Shown here: positions 44,316 to 55,516 of the stretch, in pieces | How positions within the stretch are numbered: position 1 is the first letter of the stretch | Layout of the letters: each line of letters begins with the position of its first letter | Source of the DNA: Clarireedia homoeocarpa | Taxonomy: Eukaryota > Ascomycota > Leotiomycetes > Helotiales > Rutstroemiaceae | Length of the DNA stretch: 64,000 bases | NCBI GenBank assembly: GCA_001465935.1 | Contig: LNKV01000033.1 | Span: 310,001-374,000 of the forward strand | Direction of reading: 5' to 3' | The notes under the pieces: generated by a model | Seen by the model: the letters and a program-made list of their open reading frames with translations, nothing else | Told to the model about the DNA's origin: nothing | Databases searched by the model: none | Made by a program: the position numbers and the translations under genes

Positions 44316-46560
44316 ATGAGCGAGGCCCTTGCGTCAGTAGATTGGCAAAAGCCAGTAAGTTTTCATCGCCTCAGCGACCCCGAGTCCCAACAGATCGGTT
44401 CAAAGAATCTGGATTTGCCATCTTGGTTCTGGAATCAGTGGAGTCCACAACTAGGGCATCGAGCCTCGACTGACGATCATTTCCAGAACTTTCAAGCTTG
44501 GAGACACAATAGTATATTAGGAAAAGACGCAGGGAAATACCGCGACTTTAACTAGATTAGTAATAATTTGCCTTGTGCGATATGCTCAGGAGTCTCCTGT
44601 TCGCTCTTTTACCCTGTTGGCGACAGGTGCCGCGTCCACTAAGGGGTTCCGATATGCAGGGGTTAGGTCCCACCAGATCTTTCAGTCACCCGTGCTCTGC
44701 TACCCCAGAGCGAACCCATGGAGAACCTCTGCGCAAAGTTTGAGCTGCACTCCGCTTGGTGGCAATCGATAGGGGGAACGCCAGCTGCCCAGGGATTTGA
44801 TGTCGGTATTCCATCAATTTACAACAACCCCAGAAGATGAGTGGTTGTTGCGCACCGCACGCACTGTGTTGAAACTTCGAGCTATGGAGCTGTTCCCTAT
44901 CAACCCATTGGTCAAGATCCAGCTGCTGTTGCGAAGAACCTAGGCTTATCATGTCGATGACCGGTGCGAATGGTCTCTATCCCGTGTTTCTACACGAGGT
45001 TTTTGTCGAAATGAATATTAGCTCAATGCATGAAAATGACTCTCCAAATCCAGAATTCCTTTTGGCGAATTGAGCACCGGCTACTACGAACTTGGCATAT
45101 TTGATACAAATAGAGAATTGAGACAAGCCAGGAGTAAATCAAGATCTGCGATAAAGGAGACTGTCCTCGGCGACGAAATGATGGGAATTGGTGTAGTACG
45201 AAGATCGGTGTGGAGTGAGATTTGTAGCCCGAAGTATCATCTGCTCGTGAAGGCTTCTTCGATACCAAATCCTCGCTGGTATATCGTTCCGTGAAATAAC
45301 CACAACAGCGAAAAGAAAGTTCTCTTTTCCGACTGTATCTTTGATTATAAGGAAGGTTGCTCAACATAGACAGCACAATTGTCACGAGAGAACAGTCACC
45401 AAGTCCTCACGGCTTACCGTACAAACGCGCATCAAGGTTGTGCTCTGCGAGAGGTAAATACATTAGTGCGTGTATAACTTTAGAAATATCTTCATTTTTC
45501 GTACTTGTAATCAGCAGGTATTCTTGTGCTGTGTCAGTCAATAGGAAGTATTTGCACTATATCACGTGACCATACACAAATTCGGCATAGTCCAACTATC
45601 GAAGGATCAAAGATCAAAAGAACAAGTTTCTACGGAGGTAAGCACCTCGCATTCGCTCCCACGAAAGCCCTGCTTCGACCGACCATATGGTTTCTCGTGC
45701 ATCGATTTCCTAGAACGAAACAGGAAATCTACCTGTCATCATGAATGGACAGTTGGAGATGTCCACCTGCAGATGAGATTTTGTTGCTCGTCTACAATTC
45801 ATCGCAACTTTCCTATTTCGTGATGCGAGAACCTTCACAGCTGGCCATTATTTCATCCGAACGCGATGCTGCAGGAATGGTTGGCCAGACACATTTCCGA
45901 GCGAATTATTGCGAGTCATTCCCTGAGAAGCATTACAGAAAGTATCTTTCTCGTGCAACCAATTGAAGAGAACTCTGATGCCTAGCATGAAGTGAACGAC
46001 GGACAAACAGTGGATTATATCCCGCTATCGTAAAGAGCTTGAGGAGCATGGTCCCTTTTGATGAGGCGATACGGCTGTATCCTGCCCCTAGAAAGGTATC
46101 GTACGATCACAACAATGAACCGTTTGATATTCTATACTCACCGCTCTAGTTCTCCCTTGCGCCTTGACCTAGGGTATAGGGCAATTCAAACCATCGGACC
46201 ATTGAACTTCTTCGTTCCCAGGTATGTATTGCCCCGGAAACAAAACTGCTCACCTACAGGTCATTCAAGGGGAGTCAAGTACATCTTCATGAGACGACGT
46301 CTTTGTATAGACTACATCCAAAACGTCAATTACCAAGCTGGCCAATTGCGGCTACTTGGCGCAGAGTCGGCAACAACACCAATTGCCAGCTGGACGATGA
46401 AGACATTACAATGCCTCAGATTCTCTGGGAAATTTGCTTGACCACAGTATTCAACTACAGCACATTATCCCAAATTGGCCTCTTTCTTCTTTGCTGGAGA
46501 GGGAATGTACGGTCGTAGAGTGATGGATTTCAGCGTGCACCATGCGAGTGTCCATAAGTC
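44316..46560 (+). pseudogene. coding-like debris of unknown family
   Basis: Many short plus-strand frames follow each other with protein-like content but shifting frame and frequent stops: MSEALASVDWQKPVSF (44316-), ENLCAKFELHSAWWQSIGGT (about 44720-), PADEILLLVYNSSQLSYFVM (about 45760-), and others up to 46520. I could not join them with splice sites, and I do not recognise the family. The layout fits a gene decayed by indels and substitutions. It lies beside two recognisable pseudogenes, which supports the reading. The boundaries are approximate, and it might be more than one gene. Confidence 0.35.
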
Positions 46561-46639
46561 TGGGGCTCTATTGTTGTCATAGAGCTGTTGCTATGCCTCG
46601 ATTCACCTCCTGGTCTGCGACAACATACACCGATGCTGA

Positions 46640-48000
46640 AAAATGAATCAGTATTACGACAGCAAGTATCTGCAGAAGCGGGTTACTGACACGTCGAGGT
46701 ACGAATACACGCTCTCGTCCTTCAAAGGCTTTCTCGTTTCGACGGGAAAGAGTTGAGCTGCTTCATAGGACCATACAAAGAGATCAGCACAGTTATGGTG
46801 AGTACGAAGTGGTAGAGATTGCCTTCACCGCCCCCTTCCCAAACTATCAACGGTCTTAACATGAACGATTTCACTCCGTCATATAACCTATATTGGTTCC
46901 AGCGACCTGACTCTTTTACCTCCCACTTCTTGCTACCATCATTGCCATGAGTCCTATTGTGAGGACTGGGAACAGGGATCCATTGGCCATTTATATCGCC
47001 CTTCTTCCACGTCCCCAAATCCTGTGCCTCGATCCTAGCTCCCAAACTGTGAATGATCTACCGACGCTTTTCCCTAGGCTCATCACAGTCTGACCCTACC
47101 GAGTAAAGAAACTTTCCTCGTGAACAGTATCAGCATCCGAAACTGGCTTGACGCTGTGTTCTAATATCTCGGCGTAACCACCTAGCTTGAGGCAAGAAAT
47201 CGCCTCGCCGAAGAAGGCATCCCAGTCTAAAACACAACCAAACAATTCCCAAATATGAATAAAACCGAAATAATCTTTTGGGTAGGTCCAGTCAAAATTG
47301 AGATCTTCAATCTCAAAAGTGCAATTTGGTGGGACGAATGTGGGCTGTATTGAGAGACATCGGTGCCGATCACAGCGGCAGACGTGTATACCTCTGCCAT
47401 TTCACTGGAAGCGTTTTAGATTCGAGCAACGGTGACATCAGAAGACGGATGTTTGCATCCTCCATACCCCCTGCCGTAGCCACATCGAGAATGTTATATG
47501 AGGTATTGATAGGTGCTAAATGGAGTTTACCGTCCAGCATCACCAATTACATATGACGTGCCAGAGCTTGTATTTCGTTTGTTTGGTCATCGTTTGGACC
47601 CTTTACAATTCCTACTTTCAGTATCTGCGAAGCTTATTTTAGGAATGCGGGGAAAGGTCCCCAGTAGTCGCCATCTCTATGAGCATGATATCGTCAGTCA
47701 TTCTCATAGCGATAATCCGTTATGAAGCTGGCTAGAGTATCGGTATTATAGCCTATCAAAGAGCTACCGAATGCAGAATAATTGTCGTCTTCTTCATCTC
47801 CTCCTTGTTCTCTTCGAACTCTTGATTGTCTGGGGTGTTTTCACTTTATGGGTTATCTAGAATAACCTCAGGTTTCTCTTGCTACGACAGTTCTAGCGCT
47901 GAATCGTGCATAGAACGCACTACTACTGGATTTGATGTCGAATTTGTTGCCGGAGGCGGAAGAGAAGCTCTACTTGCGCGTTGGTCCGTGAACAAGGTTT
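46640..48000 (-). pseudogene. LaeA-like/TAM-domain methyltransferase pseudogene
   Basis: Read from about 48000 downwards, the pieces appear in family order but in different frames: an acidic N-tail, SFITDYRYEN at 47725-47699, then RYHAHRDGDYWGP after an in-frame TGA (47696-47694), QTNEIQALARHM followed by a TAA (47549-47547), a damaged SAM motif (ILDVATAGGMED where glycine-rich GTGTGIW is expected), a frameshift before IQPTFVPPNCTFEIED, and FIHIWELFGCVLDWDAFF. A TAG follows at 47098-47096, and the C-terminal part (SGRWNQYRLYDGVKSF) lies at 46890-46830. The LaeA-like family methylates proteins or secondary-metabolite intermediates. With three stops, a frameshift and a broken motif I, it cannot make an active enzyme. 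Confidence 0.8.
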
Positions 48001-49355
48001 CACGGGAGACTATTCTACCGGGACACGGGAAAATGATTACGACATGTATAACTAGCCCATGATGACCATGCTTAAACATCATAATAAACGCTAGCTGGGT
48101 GTGTCTTTTCTTATTGGGGCTTCTTGCTGCAGGGCCAGATCAGATCGACAGCTTATAGAATTGCATTTTCTTTTCTTTTCTTTTCTTTTTGTTTCAACCA
48201 AGCACATAGGCACCTACTCCTTGGCATTCTTCATAGCACATAGCCAAGGACAAAAGATTGTGAGAGTATTGTTCCCTCTTGTACAACAAATTATACGATT
48301 GGATTGGCCGCTGTGTGATTACTTTTCAGCCCTGTTCGGGTTCTAAAGTTCAACAACGTCATAACAAAACGATAGCGTTGGGGACATGAGGCAAACAAGT
48401 GAGCCACCAAACAGAAATAGGTATGAGCACGCTCAACCACATCTGACGGCGTGGCGAGACTGGTAGGTTTGGTTGAAATACTATCGTTCTAATAAATGTT
48501 AACAACGAGCAGGAGACAGAGAAAGGCGGACTACGCCAAGATGATGGAGAGGAGAAAACCGATAAATGCTGTATTGCGGCGTCGAGGTTTAATGGTGACT
48601 TCGGATCCAATCTACCAATATTATCTCTCCTAGCCTCGAACCTTGTCAAGCGACACCGAATGAATCGCGAACAAGAATGAAGGGCTCGAACTACGATGTA
48701 AAAATTTCCGGGTTTCTTCTATCAGAATGACCATTTTACCACGCGACATTGAAACATATTTTCGCGATCAAAGTGCACCCGACGAAGCAACCGAAAAACC
48801 CGGTTGCAATTTGGGTCGGATCTGATGGAAAATACTACCCAAACCGCTTTTCATTCACAACTATCTCTTTTTAATATACCATCTTTTGCAGATGTATAAA
48901 ATGAAGCATGCAAGTGTGAAAGCGTGTTTGCGAAATATCAAGGCAGCGCCAACAAGCTCTAGCACTCCGTTCTAAAACCACATCTGCGCCCAAGACTATC
49001 ACTCACATCAAGAAACCACGATATTCTTGCAGCCAGACCATCTCATTGCTGTTCGTCAATCCAATCAATAATGCTACAGAGACATGGCCGAATTCATAAG
49101 ACACTCAATATCTGGACGTTGAAATCGAATGAGAAGGAAGGATGGGATCTCCACCAGAATCAATGTGGATGTTGCCCTGTCTGTGCAGCATCAGAATTTG
49201 TAATGCTGCTGCCATTTTCACGGACCGAATCTGACTACCTGTTCCTCCCACTTCTCGGAAGACACTTCAATCCTTTTTTTGCTGGTGTTATTTCCTTCAT
49301 CTTTCCAGTTTCTCATTTCCTGATTGGTTTCTAGAAAGAACTGAGAATTGAAATA
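48001..49355. other. intergenic between two divergent pseudogenes
   Basis: Probably the former shared promoter of the methyltransferase and monooxygenase genes. A TTTTC repeat (TTTTCTTTTCTTTTCTTTTT) lies at about 48170-48190. No gene is seen. Confidence 0.4.
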
Positions 49356-50746
49356 ATGGAGGAGACACCAAACGTTGGAGAAGACCCGGTGATCATCATT
49401 GGAGCAGGTATGTATTTGACCCTATAATGGGCCTGCGTTGGGTATAATTTGCTGTGCCGAGTAACATCGCTCACCAATTCTCCCAGGTTGCACCGGACTT
49501 TCAATAGCCCACGGCCTTCACAAAGTTAGTTGGTAGAAAGAAACCGAATCCACCCATTTCAGTGATTGCACAAATACTCATACAGTACTAAATGATACTC
49601 CAAGGCAGGAATTCGAACAATTGTATTCAAGAAAAATGCCGCCATCTCGATTCCTGGCCAGCGTGATTGGAATATGCGGTTACCCTGGGGCATGCCTCTC
49701 TTGAAATCACGAAGTAGTGATTCCATCCATCCCGAAATTCAGCCGTGCCAAGTTGATCCACATACGCCCACACAAGCTCTCGATATTTTATCGTTCTTGA
49801 ACGACGCGACGGGAGATGTGCTGAATGCCCCACAAATCCCATATTTTTATCGACTACGCCGATCTAAACTCCGCGCGTTGCTAGTCAAAGGTCTGGACAT
49901 TAGATGGAATAAAAGATTACAGAATATCATATATGAGCATGAGGGGAAACGCGTGGTGTGCGTCTTTGAACTTCTCGGACCTGAACTTTCGAAGAACACA
50001 AGACTACCTTATGCAGCCTCTTTCGTGCAAGCAAGATATTCACGTGAGCAAGCCTTGTTCCTCCGCTCCTTTCATCCCCTCCACCTTGCTTCTCCACACC
50101 CCAACAACCTCTTCTCATTCTTCGGTCTCCGAGGTGCGCCGGACCCCGAGGACCCCCAATCTTGGACCTTCTTCTTCTTCTACGTTTCATGGCACTCGAC
50201 CCTCGAGACACAGGACGGAGAAGCCGAAACCTTCGACAACGCAGCGCGCTTAAAGCAAGTACGTGGATTAGCAAAAGACTACACCGAGCACTGGAAAAGC
50301 GCATTCGAATAGCTTCCCGAAGACAAACCAGTATGGTATTTCGGTCTCACGGCCTGGGATCCTAGCGAGGAACGCCATCGGTGGGATAATTGGAATGGAA
50401 GAGTTACACTTGCGGGAGATGATGCGCATCCAATGACTTTTCGTACGTTTTCCCCCTTTCTATTGTACCTTCCTCCCCGCTCTGCTGCACACGCAAAGCT
50501 AACTTTAGCTCTTCAGAACGAGGGCAAGGCCTCAACCACGCCGTGGCGGACGCAGAGAAGCTTGTCGCGTTGCTCAGAGATGAGACGTTGCAGCAGGCAT
50601 CCGCTATAGCGCGGTATGAAGAGGAGATGAAGGCCCGGGCAGGCGAAGAGGTGAGGCTTAGTGTGGTGAATACGACAATGTTACATGACTGGACGAAGGT
50701 TCTGGAAAGTCCGGCGATGAGAGCGGCAGTGAATAGAAAGGTGTGA
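49356..50746 (+). pseudogene. FAD-dependent monooxygenase pseudogene, one premature stop
   Basis: The four exons remain spliceable: 49356-49407, 49487-49524, 49605-50442 and 50517-50746. The GxGxxG FAD motif is intact across two splices (VIIIGAG, then CTGLSIAHGL), and the late LAGDDAHPM motif is present. Family blocks such as RDWNMRLPWG, VDPHTPT, FYRLRRSKLRALL and SFVQARYSREQALFL are well kept. The frame is broken only by TAG at 50310-50312, between SAFE and LPEDKPVWYF, where relatives usually have Trp. The segment that should hold the second FAD motif (GTDGARS type) is missing without a frameshift, after VCVFE. So the gene decayed recently: one nonsense change and one in-frame deletion. Confidence 0.85.
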
Positions 50747-51454
50747 TGGAATGGGGATGGGATCGAGGGGATGGGAAGTATTCGTCGGTTCTTGGGTGGC
50801 GATGGAGGGTGAGTGGAGGATGCGGAATTCCCTCTACTCGGTGATCGATCGATTTGATAGATGATGCTGATGCTGATGATGAATAAGTAAGTAGACGATC
50901 ATCGACGACAGATGACGGTCGATCTTGACCTATTCGATTCGACACCACCTCCGTCGTGTACTAGTAGACAAGTTGAATAGCCTATGTTAACTGAGTCCCA
51001 ATTTTCCACAACTACATTTACAAATCCATTTCTTTCCCAACCGATCAGATCAGAGAAGCCGTACCCAAATCCCTACCTAAACGGTTTTATACTCCGATTA
51101 CATTGATTTTCCTACACCTAGCGAGTTAGTTAAGATAATTTTTTTTTCGAACAGCGCAGCGTAATCTTGACGTTACATCCATCTATGTGCTTGCTCCGAT
51201 GACTCGATTCCTCTCTCTCTCTAGTCCTCATCGTCTCGCCCCTCTACCACCTCGGCGACGTTGCACAGCCCACAAGTCCAACGCGAATATAAGAGAAGAA
51301 GAAGAAGTAAACTCCGGCTTGAGTTCTTTCACCGCAACTAACTACCAAATTGGTGAACTCAAGTTAGCTTGACTGGGTGCGGATCATTCAATGCAATAAT
51401 ATCATTTATCATGCACTGGTGGGTGTGTGCTTACTAACCCAACTTACCACACTT

Positions 51455-51476
51455 GTATGTATGTATGTATGTATGT
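51455..51476. repeat. GTAT tetranucleotide microsatellite
   Basis: About five and a half copies of GTAT in a row. Confidence 0.8.
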
Positions 51477-52476
51477 GTTCATCTCAAATCACCCCCACCT
51501 TCTTGCTGATACGGCGAGCGGGAGCGTTACATCGTGTGTGAGTAACTCTACTTACTGTATGTGTGTATGCTGATTTGATTTTGACTGGTTGGTTGGTTGA
51601 GATGTTCTAGATGGTTCTAGAACACGTTGAGCCGAAGAAAAAATAAATAGAAAGAGAAATAAAATAGAAACTGCAAATTCAAAACTGCGAATCTGGACAC
51701 CCCCACGTCGAGCTTGTTTTCTCGTCTGGTGGCGGCGGTGATATATGGTATGGGAGAATTGTAAGTTTCAATGATGACCTAGAGGGATCTTAATAGTGAT
51801 TGAAAACTCTTCACTGCGCTGTGCGGTTTTGTGTTGTGTTGTTTTATATTCTGCTGAGATCCTGCTATATGTACTGTACCTACACACTGATGTTTTGCTT
51901 TGTACCTCTCTAAGGTTACCTACCTCTAATATTTCAAAAGTCACGAGATTTATAGAAGAGGCTCTTTCTGAGATATTGCTTGTTATCCTGCCCTTATTGA
52001 TAGAGTACTTGTCTACCTACTAACTAACCAATCAAGAATGTATACCACAATACATCAAGCTCATTCCCACTTCGCTTCTTAACCTCAACACTCACCATAC
52101 CTTTCCCAGCCCACTCCACCTCCCGCCTTCATACGCCCTCTTCTTATCTCCTATTATCTCCTCTTATCACCTCTTATTCCCTCTCATTCCCTTGCCTCCC
52201 TTCCCATCCAGATCCATGCTGCCATGCGCTTCGCCATACCTTGCCCTACTATGCTATGCGCTTGTGCGGCACTGTGCTCAGTAAAGGAGCACGAGGTGCG
52301 GTGAGGTGAGATGAGGCTCAATCTTGAGAGCGGTGTGCTGGTGATGGGCGTTTAGGCAGACGTGGATATGGGTCCGTATGTACACAGTGTCATTTAATGC
52401 AACTCGGAGGTTAATCCACAGATGAGGGAGGGAGGGAGAGGGTGCGAATGGACCTCGTATGTGCGAGTTGTAGTGT

Positions 52477-52560
52477 AGGAAAGAGTATAGGGAATACAGG
52501 AAAGAGTATAGGGAATACAGGAACGAGTATAGGGAATACAGGAACGAGTATAGGGAATAA
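52477..52560. repeat. 21-bp minisatellite, four copies
   Basis: Four head-to-tail units of AGGAAAGAGTATAGGGAATA plus C. The last two units carry the same A-to-C change (AGGAACGAG), showing stepwise expansion. Confidence 0.9.
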
Positions 52561-52756
52561 GTAGATAAGTAGACAGACAGACACAAGCAAAGATATACCG
52601 ATGAAGAAGGTAGACAGATGGACAAAAAGAAGGTACGATGCAGGGAAAAAGGTGTTATACCCTTGTCTTCTTCGCAGCAAAGTATACTAGACTTGCTCAT
52701 AAAAAATAAAATAAAATAAAACACTCAATACTGCACCGCACCGCACCGCACTGTGC

Positions 52757-52790
52757 ACTGTACACTGTACATTGTACATTGTACATTGTA
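52757..52790. repeat. 7-bp tandem repeat ACTGTAC/ATTGTAC
   Basis: About five units in a row, preceded by four CGCAC units at about 52735-52752. Confidence 0.8.
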
Positions 52791-54325
52791 AGACTGCATT
52801 ACGAAAAACTTGCAGTCAAAACGAAGAAGATACAAAGCTGCACATCAAAACAGTTTTACCTATCCCACACGATCGATCTGCAGTGTTTCGTCATAGGAAC
52901 GGTTGGAGCGTTTGCTATACGAGAAGTACTGCACTTGCACTTGTACGTTACTCATACCTGTCTGTGCCTGCTGCACTCGTCCCTTGTTAACTCCGCACAC
53001 CGCACACCGCATACCCACCATACATCCATCCATCCCCCGTACATGAACTCCGTACATGAACTCCGTACATTCCCCCACCTACCTCATACCACATCACATC
53101 GTATCGTATCGTATCTTTCACCCAGCAGCTAGAGTAGCTCAATCCCACAACCATTGCTGCGGCTCGTGTCGCACGCACGCACGCACGCGGACCCCTTGTT
53201 CTCCGAAGCATTCCTCCGTGTCATTGCGCTACCAAGGTCCTGTACGGTTCGTGTTGTTTCGTAAAATTTCCTTCTTGAGCATGCATTGCGTAAGGTTGGC
53301 GTTTCGGAACCGCAGCACGCACACACACCAGAGCAGGCAGGGCAGGCAGGGCAGAGCAGCCCCCAATTTTCAGGTACGACGCATGGTAGAACTATGCATG
53401 GTATGCACGCATGCCTGAGTGAGGTGAGGTGTGGGTAATAGATGGCCCGATTAGGATGTAAGAGAGAAAGAAAGAAGACATCCAGAACGTATAATCAATT
53501 GATTGATGGCTAGTGAGTGCGTGCGTGCTGTGCATAAATAATCACAGATGCAAAGAAAGCAGGGAAGAGAAAATGTGGAAGTGTTGATTGATAGCAGGCC
53601 AACTACATACAGTAGTTCTAGCCGCCTCGCACTCACCGTCGGTCGCGTCGCTGACAATGATGAGGCTGATGAGATTAGATGAGACATGTACGTCGATTAC
53701 ATATTGCAAAATTAAAGTGCTCTCTTCTTGCCTTATTTCTCCACTATCTCGTGCTGATGAAAGAGCGAGTAGCCCGCAAATAGCATGCCTTATGTGATTG
53801 GGGAGCGATAGAAGCTGCACAGTAATTGCGAATACTGCTAACTTATGCTATTTATACGTAGCCAAGTTACGGGCCAAGAGAAATTTCATCTCAAGATATA
53901 GTAGTTCTATAAATAACTGCGGTATATGTGTGATTTCTCGCAGATGGGTTTCACTACGCCGCGATTTGGTTTATTGCATTACCCCTTGGGGGTTTAGTTT
54001 CTGGCCTTGCAAGACGGCCTACCAAGACGGCCAACCGCGGACGCTAGATTCTTACATCCGTCCCTAGACACTGCTGTACAGTACGGAGGGGGGTTCTTTA
54101 CGGCCAGAGTACGCTTCCAGCTGGGTGGCTTGGGTGTGTGTATCCTCCTGCTTCTTGCGGGTTAGTAGATGAGCGGTCGCGTTTAAAAACGTGCCGGTTG
54201 GGATTTGGAATTTGGAATTTGGTATTCAAACGAGTGCTCTCTAGGAAGAATACTTACTATATGACAATGCCACGAGGTAACGTTTCATTGTGGAAATTCC
54301 TGGCCCGGGGGAGGGGGGGGGGGTT

Positions 54326-54327
<2 letters not shown>

Positions 54328-54366
<39 letters not shown>
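54328..54366. repeat. 39-bp poly-G run
   Basis: An unbroken run of 39 G, flanked by further G-rich sequence from 54307. It can form G-quadruplexes. The exact length is doubtful because such runs are hard to sequence. Confidence 0.85.
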
Positions 54367-54367
<1 letters not shown>

Positions 54368-54536
54368 GGTGTTGAGGGGCGCTGAGTCGTGCGGTTGGCG
54401 ATTGGATCGTTTCACCGCAGGCCAGATGTGTACTGTACAAGTACAGTGCATGGAAATAAGAGCCGCTGTGCGTGGGCTGGCTGTGTGATATTTCGGTATC
54501 GGTACTGGGATCCGTAGGATGGGGACGGAGATTAAC

Positions 54537-54605
54537 ATGGAGATGGAGATAGAAATGGAGATGGAGATGGAGATGGAAATAGAGATGGGGATGGAAATGG
54601 AGAGT
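54537..54605. repeat. ATGGAG hexanucleotide repeat, imperfect
   Basis: About eleven units of ATGGAG and variants (ATAGAA, ATGGAA, ATGGGG). Confidence 0.85.
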
Positions 54606-55477
54606 GGATGGATGGGTAGGAAAATTGGATTTCTATTTCGCGTCTGGTTATACGGAGAAGTTGTAGAGATGGCCATGTATGTATAAACAGGCAGTTTGAA
54701 ATTGATAATCGATTGATGGATTCGGAGTATAAAATCTTGTTTCTATGATGGGACATATGAGATTGAGCATGATGAGGACAAGAAGCCCTGGATTGTGATG
54801 ACTAACGAACGAACCTATTTTCACCGAATCGACGGATTAATCCATAAACCAAAATACATTTCTTCATTTCATTCGATATACTGTCATCAGCATACAGAAT
54901 CTGATTGTCTTATTCCGCCGACTACAGTACTCGGCGGGAGAGGCAGTGCGATGACAAGTGGGCTGGCCGGCTTGGTTGGCTGAGTCAACATTCTCGTCAT
55001 CAGCATCATCTTATGAAGTAGTACTTCGTAGGATGTACCATGTTACCACCATAGCCTTAGAACTTGTAAGAAAAGATACATCTCGACAAGGATGGCGGTA
55101 CTTGTGGCTCCTGGCGGGCCGTCCATGTGGAAAAGAAAGGGTCCTGCAAGGGTCCGTCGTGGTCGCGGGCGTGGTCGAAGGAACAGAAAGGTAGGTCTCT
55201 ACCGGCATCATCCGAAAGTATGGGACGAAATAGCCAAGTAAGGTTACTGTGCAATGTAATCCAAAACCAATCATTCTCGAAATCTACAACACCGATCATC
55301 TGCTCGAGCCACCAGTCTCATCACCGCCGCAATGAGGACACGATTCCAAATGCATGTCGGCGAAGTCGGTTCCCAGTAAGAACTAGATGTGTGATGAGCG
55401 AGGATCATTGGACCATTGGGAGAGATGTAATGATTGACAATAAGTGCATAGGGCGCACTATGCAGGTACGATACTAG

Positions 55478-55516
55478 GCTACCAAGCTACCAAGCTACCA
55501 AGCTACCAAGCTACCA
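55478..55516. repeat. 8-bp tandem repeat GCTACCAA, five copies
   Basis: Four perfect GCTACCAA units plus a final GCTACCA. Confidence 0.9.

Noticed and set aside
52278..52724. 149-codon minus-strand frame
   Set aside because: It follows the 21-bp minisatellite and encodes monotonous YSLYSFL repeats; no splice or family signal.
54138..54676. Frames over the poly-G run on both strands
   Set aside because: Poly-Gly and poly-Pro are products of the G run and the ATGGAG repeat.
55478..55516. Possible CRISPR-like array
   Set aside because: The units are 8-bp direct repeats without spacers, in a eukaryotic genome.
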